Shown here: in pieces, positions 8,339-16,290 of the stretch
How the letters are laid out: every line of letters starts with the position of its first letter
Numbering within the stretch: position 1 is the stretch's first letter
Assembly (NCBI GenBank): GCA_965205155.1
Contig: OZ242033.1
Span: 3,658,001-3,722,000 of the forward strand
From: Aldehydirespirator sp965205155
GTDB taxonomy: Bacteria > Actinomycetota > Acidimicrobiia > Acidimicrobiales > Aldehydirespiratoraceae
Length of the DNA stretch: 64,000 nt
Reading direction: 5' to 3'
The notes under the pieces: model-generated
Seen by the model: the letters and a program-made list of their open reading frames with translations, nothing else
The model's database searches: none
What the model was told of the DNA's origin: nothing
Position numbers and translations under genes: made by a program

Positions 8339-8377
8339 AGCCCCGGCGACAACTCAATGCTGGTTGCCGCCGGGGCT
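8339..8377 (-). terminator. hairpin between binding protein and permease genes (attenuator-like)
   Basis: AGCCCCGGCGACAAC pairs with GTTGCCGCCGGGGCT with one G-U type mismatch around a 9-base loop. There is no U-run in the minus-strand transcript. An intercistronic hairpin at this place is usual in sugar ABC operons, where it protects the binding-protein message or partly stops transcription. Confidence 0.55.
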
Positions 8378-8394
8378 TGGGGGGCAAGTCTGCC

Positions 8395-10728
8395 TCAGCC
8401 GATCGCGTCGAGGACTTCTTGGGGTGGGTCGGCGGCCAGTGACTGGCGGTAGCCCTCGACGATGTTGTCGGCGGTGACGCCGATGGCCGGCACCACCGCG
8501 AACGCTGGGGCCGGCTTGCCGAGCAGCCCGTAGGCGCCCTCGATGGCCATGGTGCGGCCGAGGTTGTAGGCCTCGTCGGCGGCTATGCCCACGACGTTGC
8601 CGCCCTCGACCATGTCGAGGGACACGTTGGTGTCGAGATCCATGGTCACCAAAGCCACATCGGAGGCGCCCGCAGCCCGAAGAGCGGCCAGCACCCCGTC
8701 GGCGGGGCCCGCCGACCACGGGGCGTAGATGCCGTCGAGGTCGGGGTTGCGGGTCAGCATGGCCGTGGCGATCTCCTCCGCGGCGGCCGGGTCGGCCAGA
8801 CCCTGCTCGGCGACGATGGTGATGCCGGGATAGTTGATCTCGATCCAGGCCTTGAACGCCTGGTCGCGCTGGTTGGTCACGTAGTAGGCGGCGTCGTGGA
8901 AGATGTAGCCGATCTCGCCCTCGCCTCCGAGCGCGTCGGCCAGCAGATCCGCGGCGGTGATCCCCATGGCGGCCAGGTCGTCGGTGACGATGCCCACATA
9001 GTCCTGGCCGTGCACGTAGCCCTGGGGCACGTTGGACAAGAACACCAGCTGCACACCCGCATCCACCGCCGGGCGGAACGCCTCGGCCCCCGCGTCGGGG
9101 CCGATGGCCAAGCTGATGATGATGTCGGGGCTCTGCGCCATGACCGTCTCCACGTCGTTGGCCTGCTGAGCCGCGTCGAACTGGGCGTTGGTCTCCGCGA
9201 TCACCTCGATCCCGAGCTCCGCGAAGGCGTCACGCGCACCCTGGCTCACCGCATCGGTGAACGCCCCCGCCGTGTGCCACAACAACGCGGCCGTGTAGCC
9301 GCCCGCCTGCACCTCAGCGACCTCATCACCGCTCAGCGTGACCTCGCTGGAAGCAACCGCCTCCTCACCACCAGGCCCCTGAGTCCTAGGCGCCTCAGCC
9401 ACAGGCTCCGCCATCCCCAGAGCGTCGAGGACTTCTTGGGGTGGGTCGGCGGCCAGTGACTGGCGGTAGCCCTCGACGATGTTGTCGGCGGTGACGCCGA
9501 TGGCCGGCACCACCGCGAACGCCGGGGCCGGCTTGCCGAGCAGCCCGTAGGCGCCCTCGATGGCCATGGTGCGGCCGAGGTTGTAGGCCTCGTCGGCGGC
9601 TATGCCCACGACGTTGCCGCCCTCGACCATGTCGAGGGACACGTTGGTGTCGAGATCCATGGTCACCAAAGCCACATCGGAGGCGCCCGCAGCCCGAAGA
9701 GCGGCCAGCACCCCGTCGGCGGGGCCCGCCGACCACGGGGCGTAGATGCCGTCGAGGTCGGGGTTGCGGGTCAGCATGGCCGTGGCGATCTCCTCCGCGG
9801 CGGCCGGGTCGGCCAGACCCTGCTCGGCGACGATGGTGATGCCGGGATAGTTGATCTCGATCCAGGCCTTGAACGCCTGGTCGCGCTGGTTGGTCACGTA
9901 GTAGGCGGCGTCGTGGAAGATGTAGCCGATCTCGCCCTCGCCTCCGAGCGCGTCGGCCAGCAGATCCGCGGCGGTGATCCCCATGGCGGCCAGGTCGTCG
10001 GTGACGATGCCCACATAGTCCTGGCCGTGCACGTAGCCCTGGGGCACGTTGGACAAGAACACCAGCTGCACACCCGCATCCACCGCCGGGCGGAACGCCT
10101 CGGCCCCCGCGTCGGGGCCGATGGCCAAGCTGATGATGATGTCGGGGCTCTGCGCCATGACCGTCTCCACGTCGTTGGCCTGCTGAGCCGCGTCGAACTG
10201 GGCGTTGGTCTCCGCGATCACCTCGATCCCGAGCTCCGCGAAGGCGTCACGCGCACCCTGGCTCACCGCATCGGTGAACGCCCCCGCCGTGTGCCACAAC
10301 AACGCGGCCGTGTAGCCGCCCGCCTGCACCTCAGCGACCTCATCACCGCTCAGCGTGACCTCGCTGGAAGCAACCGCCTCCTCACCACCAGGCCCCTGAG
10401 TCCTAGGCGCCTCAGCCACAGGCTCCGCCGGTGTCTCGTCGTCAGGTTCCGGCGCTGCCTCGGGCGCCGCGGTCGTGGCCGGCGGTGCCGCGTCGTCCTC
10501 ATCGTCGGCACATGCCGCGGCCACCACCGCGAACACTGCAAGCAGCGACACGATCAGCAGCCACTTGGGACCGCGCGTTGGCAGGTGCAGGCCCGTCACG
10601 CCGCGGCGGTGCGTCTCCCGCTCCTGTTCGCTGCGCTCACGGGCCGCTCGGGCCACGGCCTCGCCCGTATGGACTGGAATCGTGCGCCTACCCGCTCGGC
10701 CTCTTGGCCTCTTCCTGTTGGTTGTCAT
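8395..10728 (-). CDS. sugar ABC substrate-binding lipoprotein with two tandem binding domains
   Basis: A 777-residue periplasmic-binding protein of the peripla_BP_4 (ribose/xylose) type. Two complete domains, about residues 101-436 and 440-775, are essentially identical. Each begins AEPVAEAPRTQGPGG, has a QGARDAFAELGIEVI first lobe, and ends in AADPPQEVLDA. A hydrophobic stretch (WLLIVSLLAVFAVVAAAC) with a VAAAC lipobox precedes an acidic Pro/Ala linker. Usual family length is 330-380, so this is doubled. Two starts are possible. ATG 10728 has a purine-rich AGGGAGGGG close upstream but gives a 55-residue leader that includes an interspersed repeat read in frame. GTG 10599, just outside that repeat, gives a normal 13-residue leader. 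Confidence 0.85.
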   Translation of the reverse strand: MTTNRKRPRGRAGRRTIPVHTGEAVARAARERSEQERETHRRGVTGLHLPTRGPKWLLIVSLLAVFAVVAAACADDEDDAAPPATTAAPEAAPEPDDETPAEPVAEAPRTQGPGGEEAVASSEVTLSGDEVAEVQAGGYTAALLWHTAGAFTDAVSQGARDAFAELGIEVIAETNAQFDAAQQANDVETVMAQSPDIIISLAIGPDAGAEAFRPAVDAGVQLVFLSNVPQGYVHGQDYVGIVTDDLAAMGITAADLLADALGGEGEIGYIFHDAAYYVTNQRDQAFKAWIEINYPGITIVAEQGLADPAAAEEIATAMLTRNPDLDGIYAPWSAGPADGVLAALRAAGASDVALVTMDLDTNVSLDMVEGGNVVGIAADEAYNLGRTMAIEGAYGLLGKPAPAFAVVPAIGVTADNIVEGYRQSLAADPPQEVLDALGMAEPVAEAPRTQGPGGEEAVASSEVTLSGDEVAEVQAGGYTAALLWHTAGAFTDAVSQGARDAFAELGIEVIAETNAQFDAAQQANDVETVMAQSPDIIISLAIGPDAGAEAFRPAVDAGVQLVFLSNVPQGYVHGQDYVGIVTDDLAAMGITAADLLADALGGEGEIGYIFHDAAYYVTNQRDQAFKAWIEINYPGITIVAEQGLADPAAAEEIATAMLTRNPDLDGIYAPWSAGPADGVLAALRAAGASDVALVTMDLDTNVSLDMVEGGNVVGIAADEAYNLGRTMAIEGAYGLLGKPAPAFAVVPAIGVTADNIVEGYRQSLAADPPQEVLDAIG
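8405..9412 (-). repeat. tandem duplication of the binding domain, downstream copy
   Basis: This 1008-base unit matches 9422-10429 at an offset of 1017 bases, an exact multiple of three. I found a single mismatch (T at about 8508 where the other copy has C). The junction is nine bases (9413-9421). It encodes the C-terminal domain of the doubled binding protein. Confidence 0.93.
9422..10429 (-). repeat. tandem duplication of the binding domain, upstream copy
   Basis: The partner of the 8405-9412 unit. It covers everything from the acidic linker to three codons before the original stop, but not the signal peptide, so one secretion signal now serves two domains. The near-zero divergence means a very recent duplication, active gene conversion, or an assembly join. 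Confidence 0.93.
10615..10705 (-). repeat. interspersed palindromic element, copy A
   Basis: One of five near-full copies in the window. On the minus strand it starts with an AGAGGCCGAGCGG-type left module and ends with a right module holding GAGGCCGTGGCCCGAGCGG and GAGCGCAGCGAACAGGAGCG. It lies inside the 5' part of the binding-protein reading frame and is read as HTGEAVARAARERSEQERE. Confidence 0.85.
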
Positions 10729-10750
10729 GGCCCCTCCCTTTGGGTCCGGT

Positions 10751-12001
10751 TTATGGATCGTGAGCGCCGCACCACTGGGCGATGAAATGAGCGAGCGTGC
10801 GGGTAGCCGTCACCAGTTCGTCGATGGCGAGGCGCTCGAACGGGGTGTGGCAGTTGGAGATGTCGCCCGGTGCGAAGTACACGCCGGGGATCTCCAAGTC
10901 CCGCAGGAACGGTTTCTCCGACCAGTACGGCGCTCCCTCGATGCGGGCCGGTTCGCCGGTCACCGCCTCGATCGAGCGCGCCAGCGCGGCCACCCCCGGC
11001 TGGTCGGCGGCGACCTCGTCGGGTGTGCCCCCGAACCGGTGGTCGCGGGGCGCGCTGAACTCGACGCTGCACTCGACGCCGTGCTCGCCGGCAACGTCAG
11101 CGGCGATGGACTGGATGCTGGTGGCCGCGGTGTCGAGGCTCTCGCCCGGCAGGATCTTGCGGATCAGCGACAGCTCGAAGCGGCCCGGCACCGCGATGTT
11201 GCCTCCCGACTCGACCGACGTGACCAGCAGGAAGGCCTCGCCCAGCAGTTCGTGGGCGGGCACCGACTCCCGCAGACGGTCGGAGTGCTCCCACAGGCGG
11301 TCGAGCAGGCGGTGCCCGGCTCGCAGGGCGTCGACGCCTAGTTCGGGCCGGCCGAAGTAGGCGGAGACCCCGGTATAGGAGATGTCGGCGATGAGGAAGC
11401 CCATCTGGGCGGTGTAGATGGCGGAGGTGGTCGGCTCGGTGTAGATCGCGAAGTCCGCGTCGGGCCGCGGCCCGGCCCGGCCCTCTACCGACGCCCGGAT
11501 CCCGGCCGAGACGCCGCTGCCGGGCTGGCCCGACTCCTCGTCGCACACGAACAGGGTCGACACCCTTCCGGCGGGTCGGAGCCCGGCGCGGCCGAAGGCC
11601 CGGACCGCCTCGATGATGGCGCAGATGCCGGCCTTCTGGTCGGCGACGCCCCGACCCCATAGCTCGCCGTCGATCACATGGGCGCCGAAGGGGTCCTCCC
11701 GGTCGGTTCCCGCCCAGTGCTGGGACCAGTCTTCGACGGCCACCGTGTCGAGGTGCCCGGCCAGCAGCAGCGACCTTCCTGCGCCGTCCCCGGCCGTTCC
11801 GCAGACATTGGGCCGGCCCGGCTCGCACTCGAAGAGCTCGGCCGAGTCGAAGGCGTCCGACTCGGCCATCTGGCGGCAGGCCCAGCGCGCGAACTGCTCC
11901 TCGTTCGGGGTGACGCTCGGGATGCGGGTGGCCTCGCGGACAAGCTCGGTGACCGCCTCGCCGTCGACCGCCGACGCGACCCGTGTGGCCGCGCTCGTCA
12001 C
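10751..12001 (-). CDS. M20-family metallo-hydrolase (ArgE/DapE/ACY1-like)
   Basis: A 416-residue zinc amidohydrolase that removes an acyl or aminoacyl group from an amide. Metal and catalytic motifs: LLAGHLDTVAVEDW (His and Asp, about residues 80-93), GRGVADQKAGICAI (Asp bridging), FVCDEESGQPGSG (general base Glu and metal Glu, about 155-167), a dimerisation domain, and SNCHTPFERL with the last His. The start GTG 12001 overlaps the regulator stop (GTGA). It sits between the regulator and the sugar-binding protein, and the operon has no NagA. It may therefore be the deacylase for an N-acylated sugar; this is inference. Part of the binding-protein start region follows 23 bases downstream. Confidence 0.85.
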   Translation of the reverse strand: MTSAATRVASAVDGEAVTELVREATRIPSVTPNEEQFARWACRQMAESDAFDSAELFECEPGRPNVCGTAGDGAGRSLLLAGHLDTVAVEDWSQHWAGTDREDPFGAHVIDGELWGRGVADQKAGICAIIEAVRAFGRAGLRPAGRVSTLFVCDEESGQPGSGVSAGIRASVEGRAGPRPDADFAIYTEPTTSAIYTAQMGFLIADISYTGVSAYFGRPELGVDALRAGHRLLDRLWEHSDRLRESVPAHELLGEAFLLVTSVESGGNIAVPGRFELSLIRKILPGESLDTAATSIQSIAADVAGEHGVECSVEFSAPRDHRFGGTPDEVAADQPGVAALARSIEAVTGEPARIEGAPYWSEKPFLRDLEIPGVYFAPGDISNCHTPFERLAIDELVTATRTLAHFIAQWCGAHDP

Positions 12002-13188
12002 TGCTGGTCCCCCAGGATCTCGGGCACCAGGGACTCGTGGATGAAGCGCAACGACATGGACACCGCGCCCACCAGGGCCGCCTGCCGCCCCAATGTCGAC
12101 GCCGCGAGCTCCGGCGGCGAGGCGACCAGTTGGGAGAGATGACCCCGGACGGCGTCCACGAACACGGGGTTGGCTCCGACTCCACCGCCGAACACGACCC
12201 GGGTCGGGTCGGCGATCAGGCACAGGTGCGACACGGCCAGAGCCATGGCCGCCGCCACCTCGTCCAGAACTGCCGACGCGGCGGCGTCACCGGTGGCCGC
12301 GGCCGCGAATATGTCGGGAACGTCGGCGCTCGCGTCGAGTCCCGAGCCGTGGCCGTCCTCGATGGCCCGACCGAACCGCTTCCGGATGGACGGCGCGGAG
12401 GCCACATCCTCGAGGGTCACAGGCGCCTCGCCCGGCTCGGGCGGCGATAGCAACAGGGATCCCAGCTCGCCCGCAGATCCGGTGCCGCCCCGGTAGAGGT
12501 CACCGCCGACCACCATTCCCAGGCCGATGCCCGTGCCTACGGAGATGGCCGCGAAGTCCCCGTCGGCCTGCTCCTCGCCCATCCGGGTCAACTCGCCGAG
12601 GGCGGCCAGGTTGACGTCGTTCTCTACGTGGACGCGGGCGTCGAACCTCTCGGAGAGATAGGCGCCCAGAGCCAGATTGTCGAAGCCGGGGAGGTTGAGG
12701 GCTTGTTCGACGCGATCACGGCCGGGCCGGTAGATCCCGGGAACACCGACGCACATCGCGTGGCATCCGCCGTCGATGCCGCGCAGCATCTCCGACGCGG
12801 CCGTGGTCACACTCTCCAGTGCGGCGCGGGCATCGGGGCCGGTGGTGAGTTCCTGTTCGGCGACCAGGTTGCCGAACAGGTCGGCAACGCCCACGAGGAT
12901 CTTGGTCGCGCCGATGTCGGCCACTACCGAGTGGCGGACCGTGGGAACCAGCTCGTACAGGGCAGCCGGGCGGCCGATCGACCCCGAACTGGGGCTCTCG
13001 TCGGAGATCCGGACCAGGCCCGCCGATTCCATGTCGGCGATGAGCGCCGACACGGTGGGCTTGGACAGGCCGGTGGCACGGGCGATGCCGGCCCGCGACA
13101 TCCGGGTCGGGTGAGCCGAGAACAGCGCGTCGACTATCCGCTGCCCGTTGAGCAGCCTCAGGACGCCCGAGCCAGATCCCTCTCCCAT
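11998..13188 (-). CDS. ROK-family transcriptional repressor (NagC/XylR type)
   Basis: A 396-residue regulator. An N-terminal winged helix-turn-helix (about residues 13-60, with MSRAGIARATGLSKPTVSAL and MESAGLVR) precedes a ROK sugar-binding domain with VADIGATKILVGVADLFG and ISVGTGIGLGMVVGGDLY. The zinc cluster usual in ROK repressors is not obvious (GTGSAGELGSLLL replaces the Cys-rich loop). It is the first gene of the operon and its ATG lies just inside a perfect 8-base-arm palindrome, so it very likely represses itself and the importer until the sugar binds. Confidence 0.88.
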   Translation of the reverse strand: MGEGSGSGVLRLLNGQRIVDALFSAHPTRMSRAGIARATGLSKPTVSALIADMESAGLVRISDESPSSGSIGRPAALYELVPTVRHSVVADIGATKILVGVADLFGNLVAEQELTTGPDARAALESVTTAASEMLRGIDGGCHAMCVGVPGIYRPGRDRVEQALNLPGFDNLALGAYLSERFDARVHVENDVNLAALGELTRMGEEQADGDFAAISVGTGIGLGMVVGGDLYRGGTGSAGELGSLLLSPPEPGEAPVTLEDVASAPSIRKRFGRAIEDGHGSGLDASADVPDIFAAAATGDAAASAVLDEVAAAMALAVSHLCLIADPTRVVFGGGVGANPVFVDAVRGHLSQLVASPPELAASTLGRQAALVGAVSMSLRFIHESLVPEILGDQQ

Positions 13189-13191
13189 ATT

Positions 13192-13214
13192 GTTAGTAAC
13201 ATTACCTTACTAAC
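13192..13214. promoter_or_regulatory. operator palindrome for the ROK regulator operon
   Basis: GTTAGTAA and TTACTAAC are exact inverted 8-base arms with a 7-base spacer, beginning four bases upstream of the regulator ATG. NagC and XylR bind AT-rich palindromes of this kind. The site is AT-rich in a GC-rich setting and must control the whole minus-strand operon. Confidence 0.75.
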
Positions 13215-13269
13215 TTCGGGTGTCAAGCGGCTTTCCAGAAGTTCCGACCGGATTCGCTCGGCCAGAGCA

Positions 13270-13360
13270 CTCCCGCTCTTGTTCGCTTCGCTCACGGGCC
13301 GCTCGGGCCACGGCCTCGCCCGTATGGAGCGGATTCGCTCGCTAATCCGCTCGGCCTCTA
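13270..13360 (-). repeat. interspersed palindromic element, copy B
   Basis: A near-full copy in the same orientation as copy A. Its left module starts exactly at the TAG stop of the MscS gene, so the stop codon belongs to the repeat edge. It fills most of the gap between the MscS gene and the ROK regulator. Confidence 0.85.
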
Positions 13361-14473
13361 GCGGTCCTCTTCGAACTCTTCTTCCGGTCTCGGAGCGTGC
13401 TGCTCCTCGTGGAGCGCCCGGAAGGCGGCCTGCTCGGCCTCGGACAGGACGGTGGCTGCATGGTCGCTGTCGTCGCGCAGCCAGGTGGTCTGCTGCGGGA
13501 ACGGGATCTCGATGCCGGCCGCATCGAAGGCCTCCTTGAGGCGCAGGCGGATCTCGCGCTCCACCGACCACTGCATCGACGGCTCGGTCTTGACCGCCAG
13601 CCTGAGGCCGACGCCCGACGCGCCCAGGCTCTGGATGCCGAAGACCGTCGGCGCCTCTGAGAGCTCGTCGCCGCCCCACTCCGGGTCGTCCCAGAGCTCG
13701 TTGGCCACCTGCTGCATGATCCCCATGGCGACACGGACGTCGGTGTCGTAGGCCACCTCGATGTCGACCACGGCCTTGGACCAGAGCTGCGAGTAGTTGC
13801 CCACCCGGGCGATCTCGCCGTTGGGGACGTGCCACACCGTGCCCCTGAGGTCCCGGATGGTGGTGGACCGCAGCGACACCTCCTCGACCGTGCCCGAGGC
13901 GTAGCCGAGGTCGACGAAGTCGCCCACCCCGTAGTGGTCCTCGATCAGCATGAACAGGCCCGACAGGAAGTCCTTCACGATCGACTGGGCGCCGAAGCCC
14001 AAGGCCACGCCACCGATGCCCGCGCCCGCGATCAGCGGCCCCAGGTTCACGCCGATCTCGCCCAGGATGATCAGCGCGGTGAAGCCCCAGACCAGAGCCA
14101 CGACCACGCTGCGCAGCACATGGCCCAAGGTCTCGGCCCGGGCCTCGGCCCTGGAGCGCTCCGCCTCGTCGATCAGGGCCCGGCCGGGCCCCTTCTCCCG
14201 CAGCTTCTGCAGCCGCGAGCTGGTCGGGGTGGCCGCGATCCGCTTGGTGAAGCGCACGATGGCCCGCTTGGCGATGCGGGCGACGAACCAGGCCACCACC
14301 AGGATGAGGGCGATGCGGATGGGTCGGTCGAGCAGCCAGTCGGCCGCGGTGGCCAACCCGTCGTTCTCGGTCCAGTTGTAGACCTGCTCGCAGACGAAGC
14401 CGCGGTTCGACTCGCCGCAGGCGTCGGCCAGTCCCTGATCGGTGGATGCTTGAGCGAAGATGAGCATCGCCAC
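13358..14473 (-). CDS. MscS-family mechanosensitive ion channel
   Basis: A 371-residue membrane channel that opens under membrane tension to release solutes on osmotic downshock. The first hydrophobic helix is about residues 50-65 (IRIALILVVAWFVARIA). Two further helices lie near 120-150, followed by the pore helix segment GIGGVALGFGAQSIVKDFLSG, about residues 155-175. The MscS beta domain follows: VGDFVDLGYASGTVEEVSLRS, then HVPNGEIARVGNYS. The C-terminal alpha/beta domain ends in an acidic tail. The length is somewhat above E. coli MscS (286) owing to an N-terminal periplasmic extension with two Cys. It is divergent from modA. Confidence 0.9.
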   Translation of the reverse strand: MAMLIFAQASTDQGLADACGESNRGFVCEQVYNWTENDGLATAADWLLDRPIRIALILVVAWFVARIAKRAIVRFTKRIAATPTSSRLQKLREKGPGRALIDEAERSRAEARAETLGHVLRSVVVALVWGFTALIILGEIGVNLGPLIAGAGIGGVALGFGAQSIVKDFLSGLFMLIEDHYGVGDFVDLGYASGTVEEVSLRSTTIRDLRGTVWHVPNGEIARVGNYSQLWSKAVVDIEVAYDTDVRVAMGIMQQVANELWDDPEWGGDELSEAPTVFGIQSLGASGVGLRLAVKTEPSMQWSVEREIRLRLKEAFDAAGIEIPFPQQTTWLRDDSDHAATVLSEAEQAAFRALHEEQHAPRPEEEFEEDR

Positions 14474-14478
14474 ACCCT

Positions 14479-14493
14479 AGAGGCCGAGCGGGC
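14479..14493 (+). repeat. possible fragment of the interspersed element (left module)
   Basis: AGAGGCCGAGCGGG in the 49-base gap between the divergent MscS and modA genes matches the first 13 bases of the left module. It is too short to be sure. Confidence 0.35.
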
Positions 14494-14522
14494 GCGGGCG
14501 GCCTCGGTAGATTCGACCGTCT

Positions 14523-15326
14523 ATGGCGGCGGGCATCATCACCGGCCACCGGCACCGATCGCGGCGCGCGCGGCGGGCGATGGCGGCCGCGGTGGCGTGG
14601 CTGTCGGTGGTCGCCGCCGGTTGCGGCGCCACGGCCCGAGACGATGGCGAAGTGGTAGTGATGGCCGCCTCATCGCTCACTGACGTGATCGAGATCGTCC
14701 TCGAGGACCATGAGAGCGTGACTCCCGTGATCGCGGGCAGCTCGACGCTGGTGGCCCAGCTCGCCGCCGGTGCGGAGGCCGATGTTCTGATCACCGCCAA
14801 TGGGGCCACCATGGACCGGGCCACCTCGGAAGGGATGGTCCGGGGGGAGCCCGTGCTGATCGCGGTCAACTCCCTTGTGCTCGCAACTCCTGCCGGCAAT
14901 CCGGGCAGTGTCACCGGCCTCGCCGACCTGGCTCGCAGAGACCTTCTGATCGGCCTGTGCGCGGCGGAGATTCCCTGCGGCCAACTGGCCCGGCGGGCCC
15001 TCGACGAAGCAGGCATCTCTCCCTCTGCGGACACCCTGGAGCCCAACGTGCGCGCCCTGGCGTCCAAGCTGTCGCTGGGTGAACTCGATGCCGGACTCGT
15101 GTACGCCACGGACGCGAGAGCCGCGGAACTGTCCACGGTCCACGCTCCAGAGTTGGAGGACCACCTCAACGGCTACTACATAGCCTCGGTGTCGGCTCAA
15201 CCCCGGCCGGAGGCACAGGCGGTGATCGACGACTTCACGAAGCTCGGCAGCGTCGGCGCCAAGGCCCTCTACGCATACGGCTTCCTAGGATCCAACCGCC
15301 GGCCGGTCTGGCCGGCGCCATCATGA
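14523..15326 (+). CDS. modA: molybdate ABC transporter substrate-binding lipoprotein
   Basis: A 267-residue binding protein for molybdate or tungstate. An Arg-rich start, a hydrophobic segment and a VVAAGC lipobox (Cys at about residue 39) indicate a lipoprotein. The ModA core begins VVVMAASSLTDVIE, where the Ser pair binds the oxyanion, continues with IAGSSTLVAQLAAGAEADVL, and has the LDAGLVYATDARA block near residue 190. A Cys pair (LCAAEIPC) sits mid-domain. Its stop overlaps the modB start (ATGA), so the two are coupled. Confidence 0.9.
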   Translation: MAAGIITGHRHRSRRARRAMAAAVAWLSVVAAGCGATARDDGEVVVMAASSLTDVIEIVLEDHESVTPVIAGSSTLVAQLAAGAEADVLITANGATMDRATSEGMVRGEPVLIAVNSLVLATPAGNPGSVTGLADLARRDLLIGLCAAEIPCGQLARRALDEAGISPSADTLEPNVRALASKLSLGELDAGLVYATDARAAELSTVHAPELEDHLNGYYIASVSAQPRPEAQAVIDDFTKLGSVGAKALYAYGFLGSNRRPVWPAPS

Positions 15327-16195
15327 GCAACCGGCGGCACCGAGTCTCTCCGCACACGCGGGCGCCGACGGCCACAAGTCCCTCCGGGACCGCCACGGCG
15401 CCCGGCCCGGCGCGGCCCGTCCGCAGGCTGCCCGCGGCGGTGACCTGGGTGGGGTTCGTGGCTCTCGGCTTGCTGGTGCTGCCCATCGTGGGGCTGCTGC
15501 AGCGGGCGCCGTGGTCGTCACTGCCCTCGATCCTGGGCGAGTCCGAGGTCCTCGAGGCGCTGCGCGTCTCGCTGATCGTCAGCCTGGCCGCCACCGCGGC
15601 GTGCGTGGTGCTGGGCCTGCCCCTGGCCTTCGTGCTGGCCCGCCGGCGCTTGCGGTTCCCCCGGATCGTCCGGGCCGTGGTGATGCTCCCCATGGTGCTG
15701 CCGCCGGTGGTGGCCGGCACCGCCCTGCTGTTCGCGCTGGGACGCCGGGGCCTGGTGGGTCAGTGGCTTGACTCCTGGTTCGGTGTGAGCCTGCCGTTCA
15801 CCACGGCCGGGGCCGTGGTGGCGGCCGCGTTCGTGGCCCTCCCCTTCTTCGTGGTGACCGTCGAGGCCGCCCTGCGCCAAGCCGGCGACGACCTCGACGA
15901 GGCCGCGGCGACTCTCGGTGCCGGCGCCTGGGCCACCCTTGTGCACGTCACGCTGCCCACGATCCGCCCCGCACTGGCCGCCGGCACCGCCCTGGCCTGG
16001 GCCAGGGCTCTGGGTGAGTTCGGGGCCACCCTCACCTTCGCGGGCAACTTCCCCGGCCGCACCCGAACCCTGCCGCTGGAGACCTACCTCGCCCTCGAGC
16101 GCAACCCGGAGGCCGCAGTCGCCATCAGCCTGATCCTGATGGCGGTGGCGTTGGCCGTGCTGGTCACCCTGCGAGACCGGTGGATGCCGCGATGA
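15323..16195 (+). CDS. modB: molybdate ABC transporter permease
   Basis: A 290-residue inner-membrane permease with a Pro-rich cytoplasmic N-terminus and five or six hydrophobic helices. The permease motif DDLDEAAATLGAGAWATLVHVTLPTIRPAL (EAA loop, about residues 192-221 in two blocks) contacts ModC. The phrase RALGEFGATLTFAGNFPG is characteristic of ModB. It runs on to a TGA that overlaps an ATG, as at the modA/modB join, but the next cistron is a 32-codon insert rather than modC itself. Confidence 0.9.
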   Translation: MSNRRHRVSPHTRAPTATSPSGTATAPGPARPVRRLPAAVTWVGFVALGLLVLPIVGLLQRAPWSSLPSILGESEVLEALRVSLIVSLAATAACVVLGLPLAFVLARRRLRFPRIVRAVVMLPMVLPPVVAGTALLFALGRRGLVGQWLDSWFGVSLPFTTAGAVVAAAFVALPFFVVTVEAALRQAGDDLDEAAATLGAGAWATLVHVTLPTIRPALAAGTALAWARALGEFGATLTFAGNFPGRTRTLPLETYLALERNPEAAVAISLILMAVALAVLVTLRDRWMPR

Positions 16196-16290
16196 CGGTC
16201 GCCCTGGCGTCCGTGCCTGCCCGAACTGGCAGCGTATTGCTCGCCATGCGTGCATTCTGCTGCCAATTCGCGGCGGTGATCCGCCGATGA
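16192..16290 (+). CDS. 32-codon ORF in an insert between modB and modC
   Basis: The ATG overlaps the modB stop and the TGA overlaps the modC ATG (both ATGA). The bases GATGACGGTC at 16191 recur at 16286 (differing only in the first base's neighbour), so the insert looks like a 95-base addition that duplicated the start region of modC. Its middle forms an imperfect palindrome with exact TGGCAGC and GCTGCCA arms. The peptide starts MTVALASVPARTGSVLLAMR and resembles nothing known to me. It may simply keep ribosomes coupled to modC. Confidence 0.4.
   Translation: MTVALASVPARTGSVLLAMRAFCCQFAAVIRR

Noticed and set aside
8395..10728. The tandem binding domains as two separate genes
   Set aside because: There is no stop between the units and only one signal peptide; the nine-base junction is in frame.
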